Of a stretch of DNA of 64,000 bases, positions 57,540-64,000 are shown one piece after another. This DNA is from Prinsepia uniflora. Its lineage: Eukaryota; Streptophyta; Magnoliopsida; Rosales; Rosaceae. The DNA lies in the NCBI GenBank assembly GCA_032719365.1, contig CM064867.1, positions 44,933,151 to 44,997,150 of the forward strand, in the 5' to 3' direction. The position numbers and the translations under genes were made by a program. The notes beneath the pieces are model-generated. The model had not been told where the DNA came from. It was given only the letters and a program-made list of their open reading frames with translations, and searched no databases. Each line of letters starts with the position of its first letter. Within the stretch, counting starts at the first letter, position 1.

Positions 57540-57970
57540 TTTCCAACGCGGAAAGTGATTTAGACAATGTTCAGCGGTTGCCAACGCATGGCGCGTCGAG
57601 CGGTGGCGGAGCTTGAATCAAACAGAAGTGAACAGAATGGAGTCCTCCCGTCAACTCCTTCGGAGGGAACTCCTTCACAGGCAGAAATGCTGTCGACAGG
57701 GACCATGGCGTTGACTCGCCAAAGTCCGTGTTCTCCATCGACTCGGCATAAGTCCAATCGTTGGTGTAAACCTTGAATCATGGCCTCGCCCATTGGCCCT
57801 CTGCCTTCTATCGCGAATTGAAGTCGCACCATCGCCATCGTTGCCCGTCCATCCTGGCTTCGCCTCCCAATCGAAATCTCTGTCGCGGCTTCGCTTTGTA
57901 ATTAGAGTCTCCTTCTTCGCGGCTTTGCCTTCATCGCCTTCAAATCCAGGATCTTTTCGATGGTCCACCT
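57540..57970 (-). other. GC-rich exon-like segment in CACTA-2
   Basis: Markedly GC-richer than its surroundings, with open frames on both strands (minus 57675-57968, 97 codons, and 57560-57838, 92 codons; plus 57567-57776). The minus frame starts MDHRKDPGFEGDEGKAAKKE. It resembles a captured first exon or 5' leader, but I cannot name a protein or decide the strand. Confidence 0.35.
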
Positions 57971-58455
57971 AACTGCTAGAACGAGACTTAGGTTTAAGTT
58001 TAAGTTTAGGTCTAAATTTTTCACGACTAGGAATATAATTGGAGGAGGGGGAAAGTTGGACTTAGAATAAAATTGGAGGAGGGAAAGAGTTTTTGATGAG
58101 TTAGAATGAAATTGGAGATGGAGGGAATGCTAAAATTGGAGGGGGGAAGAAATTTAGGTTGACTTTCTACTAAAGGCTTCAGTATATTGAGTTTCTAACA
58201 ACCGAAGTTGGGCATCAAAAAGACAAAAAAACAACTGATGCTAGTCTAAAGAAATAAATAGTTTATATAGACTTTAGTTTTTATAACCATGTGATGCTAA
58301 ATAAATATAAAGAGATTGGTCTATATGTATACTGAAGTTTTTGTATGTTTTATACTTCAGTAAATATAAAATTGATGTTTATACTAGCAACAACATGAGA
58401 TTAGCTCTCATCCGATGTCTTTGTAGTGTAGTCTATTCTCATATATGGCGTAGTG

Positions 58456-58825
58456 AATAGTGCACTTAGGAGTTCTTACAAACACACATAAAAATAAGAC
58501 ACTAGTAAACAAAGAAGTCATACACGAATATAAAAACAAAAGAGTGATTTGAGAGATCGTGAGCTAGGGTTTGGGGATTAAGTCAGGATTCTACAGAAGT
58601 TCTTGTAATCATGTTATCTTCATAGTGTTAGTGATCTCTCAAGGAGATCACACGAGGACATAGGAAAATATTAGCCGAACCTCGCTAAATTCTTGCGTTC
58701 GTGTGTGGTGTGTTTACTTTATTGTTCATCTATATTCCGCATTATCTTAGCATCATCCTATTGTTTGAATAATCACCTAAGTCTATCAAGAAATAAGATC
58801 AGTAAAAGGGGCAAAACTTACAACA
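58456..58825 (+). mobile_element. Copia 5' LTR, part 3 of 3
   Basis: Runs from the AAT repeat to CTTACAACA, two bases before the primer site. With parts 1 and 2 the LTR is about 526 bp, a normal copia size. Confidence 0.65.
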
Positions 58826-58827
58826 AT

Positions 58828-58840
58828 TGGTATTAGAGCT
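58828..58840 (+). other. Primer-binding site of the copia element
   Basis: TGGTATTAGAGCT, a Met-type site with the single change seen in many plant copia elements, directly after the LTR. Confidence 0.8.
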
Positions 58841-58860
58841 CTTGGGGAGAGTGTTTTGAG

Positions 58861-59490
58861 ATGGTGGGTGCCAAGGAAAACATGAGCAACGATGTTAAGG
58901 CTGTGATCAAGTCGTTCGATGGGAAAGAGAATTTCACGTTATCACAGAGGAAGGTGAAGAACATCCTGGTCCAACAAGATCTGCAGGAGGCTCTTCTCGG
59001 TATAGAGAAAAGGCTAATTGGCATAACAGATGCACAGTGGTAGAAAATGGAAAAGAAGATGAAGAGTTTTATAGAGAAACACCTTTCCGATAATGTATTG
59101 CTTCATATCAACGAGGACGTGAATTCTAAGAAAACATGGGATAAGCCGAAGAAGCTCTATAGGGGTAAAACTTTATCCAATAAAATCTTCTTAAAAGATG
59201 AACTATTCAACCTTCAGATGGAAGAAGGGGGATACTTGCAAGAACACCTAAGAAAGTTTCAGAATTATGTTGCGAATTTATCCAAGGTGGATGTAAAATA
59301 TGAGGACGACGACAAGGCACTCTTAATGCTATGATCTCTATCTCCTTTGTTCAAGCACCTCAGAACCACATTGATGTTCAGCAAGGATACTCTGAAGTTA
59401 AATGAGGTTACCGAAGCTATTCAGTCCTATGTCAAGATGGACAAGGACACTGAAATCTCTCAAGCACAAGGCCTTTATGTGAAAGTATAA
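58861..59490 (+). pseudogene. gag: Ty1/copia gag
   Basis: ATG at 58861. N-terminal part IKSFDGKENFTLSQRKVKNI resembles the copia gag opening (F-G-NF--W). A TAG at 59041 follows QW. The same frame then continues from 59047 (KKTWDKPKKLYRGKTLSNKI, then YLQEHLRKFQNYVANLSKV) to a TGA at 59332 and on through FKHLRTTLMFSKDTLKLNEV. A CCHC-like knuckle, CFICGASDHWKKNY near 59506-59550, has lost its last Cys to Tyr. Multiple stops make it dead. Confidence 0.82.
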
Positions 59491-60379
59491 AGGATAAAAA
59501 GGGTTGTTTCATATGTGGTGCTTCAGATCATTGGAAGAAGAACTACAATATATGGAAGGAAAGGAAAGCAAAGGCGAACTCAAACACAGCGAGTGTTGTA
59601 ACTTCTGAGGATTACAGCAGAGAGCGCCTTGTAGTATCATCCAGCTTCAGTGCTTTCGAATTTTGGATTTTAGATACAGGATGTTCATTCCACATGTGTT
59701 CTATCAAAGAATGGTTTGATACATATGAGGAAACCACCAGCGGAAAAGTGTTAATGGGAGATGACTCCACTTACAATCCAAGGTATCAGCTCAATTAAAA
59801 TTAGATTGCACGATGGGGTTCTTAGGACATTGGACAAAGTTAGACACATTCCAAAATTGAAGAAGAACCTTATATCTTTCGACACCTTTGACAAGGCAGG
59901 GCTAAGGTACTCAGATAAAGGAGGGATACTCAAGATTGTCAAAGAATCCCTTGCCAAAATGAACGAAGAATTCCAACCTAATCAACTATATAAGCTTCAA
60001 GGAAATACAGTAGTAAGTGGGGCAGCATTATCTATGGAGGGTGATACTAACAACAAGACTGATCTTTGACACTTTAGGCTAGGGCATATAAGTCAGAACG
60101 GTTTGCAAGAGTTACACAAGAAGAATAAGTTAGAAGGTGTCAATTATTGCAAACTAGATTTCTGCAAGTATTGTATCCTTGGGAAACAAACAAAGACTTC
60201 GTTCAAGCTTGGGAATAGTGAGGAAAAAAGAAAAAAAATCTGTTGGAGTATATTCACATAGACGTTTGGGGCCTTGCACCAACCAGATCCAAGGTAGGTT
60301 CCAGGTATTTTATCACATTCTTAGATAATTTTCGAGGAAGATTCGGGTCTATTTCATGAGCCAGAAATCTGAAGCTTTC
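59491..60379 (+). pseudogene. pol: Ty1/copia protease and integrase N-terminus
   Basis: The protease motif WILDTGCSFHMCS lies near 59664-59702. The frame at 59761-60069 has RHIPKLKKNLISFDTFDKAG and related protease-integrase linker sequence. The gag-pre-integrase zinc segment follows a TGA at 60067: FRLGHISQNGLQELHKKNKL then FCKYCILGKQTKTSF. The start of the integrase core (YFITFLDNF, then YFMSQKSEAF after a frameshift) is cut off at 60379 by LARD-V. RT and RNase H are not in the window. Confidence 0.82.
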
Positions 60380-61239
60380 TATAACGCCCTATACTTTTAA
60401 TTAAATGTCAATTCGGGAATTAAAATGACTATTTTACCCCTAATCAGGGAAAAATGTTGAATTTTGACCGAAGACAGTATTTGGACTTTAACCAATGCCT
60501 GTTATATAGATCAAGATGTCACGAGTTCGTAGACATGCGGCACGGTGTAATCAGACGTCTGATGGGAAAGTTATGGGTCACAGAAGAAATCTGGTAATAT
60601 TCACGCGTTACGAGGAGTGTACAGTTGGCAATTTGAGATCGGTGAAAATATCTTAATTGGACCAATTGATGTGTGACAAGTGTCACTCATCTAATTAGCC
60701 CAGCCCCTCAAATATTGGGTTGATGTATCATCTTCATCCTTTGTTTTCCATTACACTTGAAACCCAAATCCCACACCACACCCACATCCTCTCATTCTTT
60801 GCTATCCATGCGAAGGAGAGAATGAGAAAGTGAGATAAGACAAAAGGGGACGGTGGAAATGGCTTGGGCAACCGTGCACGGTGGCTGGAACACCGAGAGG
60901 TAAGCCGTTTAGGTTCAAATTTGAAGTTTGAGTTTTAGGGCTTGTTGGACGGTTTGGATGATTGAAAATGATTCCCAGGGACTAGACGAGCACACTGAGA
61001 TCTAAAGGAAGGATTTTGACTGCTAAAACTGGCTGGAAATCGAGGTTGAAGGTTGCCCAAAAATCACCAAGCTTGACAGGTGATTTCTAGACCCATTTTA
61101 TTGATTTTGAGTCCATAGAGTAGTTACTCGGATCACTGCGATCATGTAGGAAAAAAAATGGTCGAAAATGGTTGAAGAATGAGTGAGATGATGCCATCTG
61201 TCATAGCTATCAGTCCACGTGGAAAATCAGATGATGCCA

Positions 61240-61880
61240 TGTCACGACCGGACCTTCTCTAACAAGATATTGTCCACTTTGGGCCCAGCCCTCACGGTTT
61301 TGTTCCCGAAAGCTCACATACAACTTCTCAGTGAGTCACCCATCTTGGGATTGCATCAGCCCCTACTCACTTAACTTTGTAGTTCCCAAGGAATCCACAG
61401 CTAATGAGCTCCCAAAAGGTCTCATATTGGATAGATGCGCGCCCACACATATAAGGCGCATCACCCAGATCCCCCCGAGCGATGTGGGATTGCTAACAAT
61501 GCCCCCAAGGCACGAGTCCTCATAATCCACCCCCAATGGAACCAGCGTCCTAGCTGGCACACTCAATTCCAACCGAGGTTAGGCTCTGATAACAAATTGT
61601 CACGACCCAACCTTCTCTAACAAGATATTGTCCGCTTAGGGCCCAGCCCTCACAGTTTTTGTCCCAGAAGCTCACGTGTAACTTCCCTGTGGGTTACTCA
61701 TCTTGGGATTGCACCAGCCTTTACTCCCTTAACATTGGAGTTCCCAAGGATTCCAAAGCCATTGAGCTCCCAAAAGGCCTTATGTTGGATAGATGTGTGC
61801 CCACACATATAAGGCGCATCCCCTAGATCCCCTGGGCGATGTGGGATTGCTAACCATGCCCCAAGGCACAGGTCCTCACA
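61240..61880 (-). mobile_element. Cassandra TRIM element, second lineage
   Basis: LTRs at 61240-61524 and 61598-61880 around a 73 bp internal domain, with TGCCA target duplication (61235-61239 and 61881-61885). It is diverged from the 35454 and 47630 elements (LTRs about 284 versus 323 bp, start TGTCACGACC) but keeps the order of 5S-like block, primer site (near 61582-61594, one base changed) and LTR ends. The 5S-like block is near 61320-61380 and is more decayed. Confidence 0.85.
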
Positions 61881-61899
61881 TGCCATGTGGCAAGCTGTT

Positions 61900-62280
61900 A
61901 GACATAGTCAGCAACTGACGTATAAGATGGTCAGACCACGTGGACCAATAGGGTGGTGCCACATGGTAGGGTGTCAGGACCTGTCAGGCCTACGTGGTAA
62001 CTGATGGGGCAGGTCTAGTCAGCACTGTCAGAACACGTGGACCAATAGGGTGGTGCCACGCAACAGTGTGTCAGAGGTGTTAGTGACACGTGGCAGGACA
62101 TAAGGAACAATTAGAGAGTGACACATGGCAGACGCCAGACCTGACAGCTATCAGACGTGTCAGGCTGACGTCAGCATGATGTCATGATGACGTCAGTCGT
62201 TAACTGGCTTTTACCAGTATTGACTAGCGTTGACCGTCGTGGACTAGCGTTGACCAGACTTTAACTGACATGTGGGTGCG
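61900..62280. promoter_or_regulatory. Cluster of ACGTGG, TGACGTCA and TTGAC motifs in LARD-V
   Basis: Dense ACGTGG/CACGTGG (G-box core), TGACGTCAG (bZIP-type) and TTGACC/TTGACT (W-box) words. The same kind of cluster is at 22200-22425 and 31170-31460 in the LARD-II LTRs. Possible enhancer part of the LTR; motif presence only. Confidence 0.4.
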
Positions 62281-63230
62281 CAACGAAATGAATTTCGAGG
62301 TCAACTGATCATGTTCAAGAAGTTTTAATGATCAGAATCCAATGGTGGTGGTTTCAAGTCGATCAGAGACCGTTTGGTTGGTCATTTATTGGGTTTTAGC
62401 CTCGGGATGTGTGTCGGGCTTTGTCAAGGTTTGGTGTATGAACTTGTATTGAACATTAGTGTCCCTTAGACATGATTTGGATAGGCGCAGAGATTTTGGA
62501 CTAGCTCGGTGGTGGATATAATGCTGAGGGACACTAATGCTTTATTACATAGTTTAAGTTGAAATGTTTTGATATTTTTATTGGATGATGATGTGGATTG
62601 TAATCATTGGTTTATGAAATGTTTTACGGATTTTCGTGAAAACGATGTTTTGGGCTTGAGACCCGATGGAATGATGATTTGACTTAAATTTAGAGTCAAC
62701 GGGAAATTGAAAGGAAAGAATGCATTTCAATTCAAATTGGACAAATCGGATTTATAAACAAGTTCTGGACACGGTTTTCGGGTGGTTTTTGTGGAACAGA
62801 TTTGTGATATAAATGTCTCAGGAATAGGCCCAATTGAATAGTGTTTAATCTGATTTGAGACATAAATGATTTTAATATGATATTTCGCCGGATTTGGTTA
62901 CAGTTCTATATAAACCATCTTGGGTTAGTTGGTTAGTCTCCTCCAGATGTCGAGGATCCTGGAGTAGTCAGGGTGCACTGCCTGTGACGAGTGACCCCAA
63001 GAAGAGGCTCAAGCTTAAGAGTACGAGATTACGATATCATCTTGGACGCAGTAGATCCGAGGCAGGCATCGCATGGTGATATCACCCCGAATGTCGTTGA
63101 GTTCGATCCTGGGGCAGTACTCGGAGATGAGACCCCGAGTTGCACACGTAGCATTGGAAAATCGTGGCTAGATTTGGTTATAGACATCACAGAGGTCAGA
63201 GGATGGGGTATTTGAACAAGTGCGGGTGCT

Positions 63231-64000
63231 ACTCTTGCATTAAGGCCTCTGGTTCCTAGGTGGCTTCCTCCATAAGAGAGTTCCTCCATAGCACTTTTAA
63301 CTAACTGGATAGTCTTATTCCTCAGGACCTTTTGTTTCCAATCCAGTATCTGAATGGGTTGCTCTTCAGAGCTCAAATTCGTTCTAAGTTCCAAGGTTTA
63401 TTCTGCCAAGATATGTGATTCGTCCCGTATGTACTTTCTAAGCATCGATACGTGAAAAACGCCAAGCTCTGGAGGTAAGACTAATCTATAAGCATCTTTA
63501 CCTACTCGTTCCGTAATCTCGTACGGCCGAATGTACCGAGGACTTAACTTCCTTCGCCTTCCGAAAAGGACAATGCCTTTCCACGACGACAGTTTCAGAA
63601 ACACTCAATCTCTAACTTCGAACTGAAGATCCCTGATTCTACGGTCCGCATAACTCTTTTGACGATCTTGAGCCGTCTTCAATCTTTCTCGGATGATATT
63701 GACCTTTTCCTGGGTCACGTCCATGAGTTTTGGTGTCAGTAGTGCCCTCTCACCTATTTCAGTCCCGCACAACGGCGTCCTACACTGTCGTCCGTACAGT
63801 GCCTCAAATGGTGTCATTCCAATACTCGCATGGTAGCTATTATTATCCATCAGGGGCAGGAATGTATCCCAAGTACCTTCAAACTGTAGTACGCAGGCCT
63901 TCATCATATCCTACAGGATCTGAATAGTTCTCTTCGACTGTCCATTAATCTAGGGATGGAATGCAGTACTAAAATGCAACCTCGTACCAAGGGCTCTCTG
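63231..64000 (-). pseudogene. pol: Tekay-type integrase C-terminal fragment
   Basis: Minus-strand homologue of 20040-20850. From the window edge inward: FSTAFHP and QSKRTIQ, then MMKACVLQFEGTW, FEALYGRQCRTPLC, RLKTAQDRQKSYADRRIRDL, FLKLSSWKGIVLFGRRRKLS then RYIRPYEITERVG, and HVSMLRKY. The chromodomain-like end is EEQPIQILDWKQKVLRNKT. Stops lie at 63950, 63911, 63605 and 63398, and a frameshift near 63310 precedes EEAT and EPEALMQE. It ends at about 63233 against LARD-V with no purine tract or LTR. The rest lies beyond base 64000. Confidence 0.88.

Larger units (their letters stand above)
53131..58455. mobile_element. CACTA-2, non-autonomous CACTA with captured gene fragments
   Basis: It begins CACTACGCCAAATTTGG and ends ATATGGCGTAGTG, an inverted match, flanked by the 3-bp duplication AAT (53128-53130 and 58456-58458). 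Subterminal regions repeat CCGAAGT/ACTTCGG-type motifs (e.g. 53159-53265 and 58150-58400). No transposase motif was found. The 5.3 kb interior is AT-rich with exon-like minus-strand pieces: D-2-hydroxyglutarate dehydrogenase (56044-56125) and a MATE transporter (57185-57398), plus an unidentified GC-rich segment (57540-57970). It would depend on a transposase from elsewhere. Confidence 0.8.
60380..63230 (+). mobile_element. LARD-V, LTR fragment
   Basis: It starts TATAACGCCCTATAC, a decayed TGTAACGCCC end, directly after copia integrase. It shares with other LARD LTRs the palindrome (60667-60691), the TGACGT/ACGTGG motif cluster (61900-62280), and segments near 62930-63160 that parallel LARD-II 23150-23390 (GTCTCCTCCAGATGTC). 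It breaks off near 63230, before any primer site or stem-loop, against a Tekay pol fragment. A Cassandra is inserted at 61240-61880. Confidence 0.7.

Overview
This 64 kb window looks like intergenic DNA of a flowering plant, probably a eudicot. Nearly all of it is transposable elements inserted into one another, and I find no intact host gene. The evidence is plant Ty3/gypsy (Tekay/Del-type), Ty1/copia and L1-type LINE coding remnants, CACTA termini with a TNP2-type transposase relic, and Cassandra TRIM elements carrying a 5S-rRNA-like block. There are also several very long LTRs with initiator-Met tRNA primer sites but no gag-pol. The species cannot be fixed from the sequence.

Left part (1-10327). 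A minus-strand non-coding element (here LARD-I) has LTRs at 1-1183 (cut by the window edge) and 4427-7511. It is inserted in the reverse transcriptase of a minus-strand LINE (7512-9905). An AT-rich stretch with a MITE-like repeat follows.

Middle part (10328-33120). A decayed CACTA element with TNP2-like transposase remnants is split by two insertions. The first is a Tekay/Del Ty3/gypsy element (13288-21121) whose whole gag-pol lies in one frame and is broken only by five stop codons. The second is a plus-strand LARD (LARD-II, 21254-32995, target duplication ATAAA). LARD-II itself contains part of a gag-only, Asp-type-PBS element (25875-30650). The stretch 33121-34415 is the most unique-looking sequence and carries one 66-codon ORF of unknown meaning.

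Right part (34416-64000). A Ty1/copia element starts at 47028 and is cut off at 60379. Its 5' LTR is split by a minus-strand solo LARD LTR (LARD-IV, 47085-53023) and by a 5.3 kb CACTA element (53131-58455). LARD-IV contains a Cassandra array and a plus-strand solo LTR (LARD-III type). The CACTA element carries fragments of a D-2-hydroxyglutarate dehydrogenase gene and a MATE transporter gene. The beginning of this stack is directly duplicated upstream (34544-37085 matches 46723-49693). In the upstream copy LARD-III still has its internal domain (to 46361), and its LTR holds a Tekay solo LTR (37448-40388, target duplication CAGGC). At the right end LARD-V interrupts the copia integrase and itself holds a Cassandra. 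A minus-strand Tekay pol fragment then runs off the window.

How the parts relate. The LARD LTRs share with Tekay the terminal sequence TGTAACG-C-CC, the Met-type primer site and a GC-rich CACGCGCC block. They look like non-autonomous relatives that would need Tekay proteins in trans. They also share stem-loops at fixed positions that no coding function explains. All family assignments are from memory of motifs. No database search was possible.
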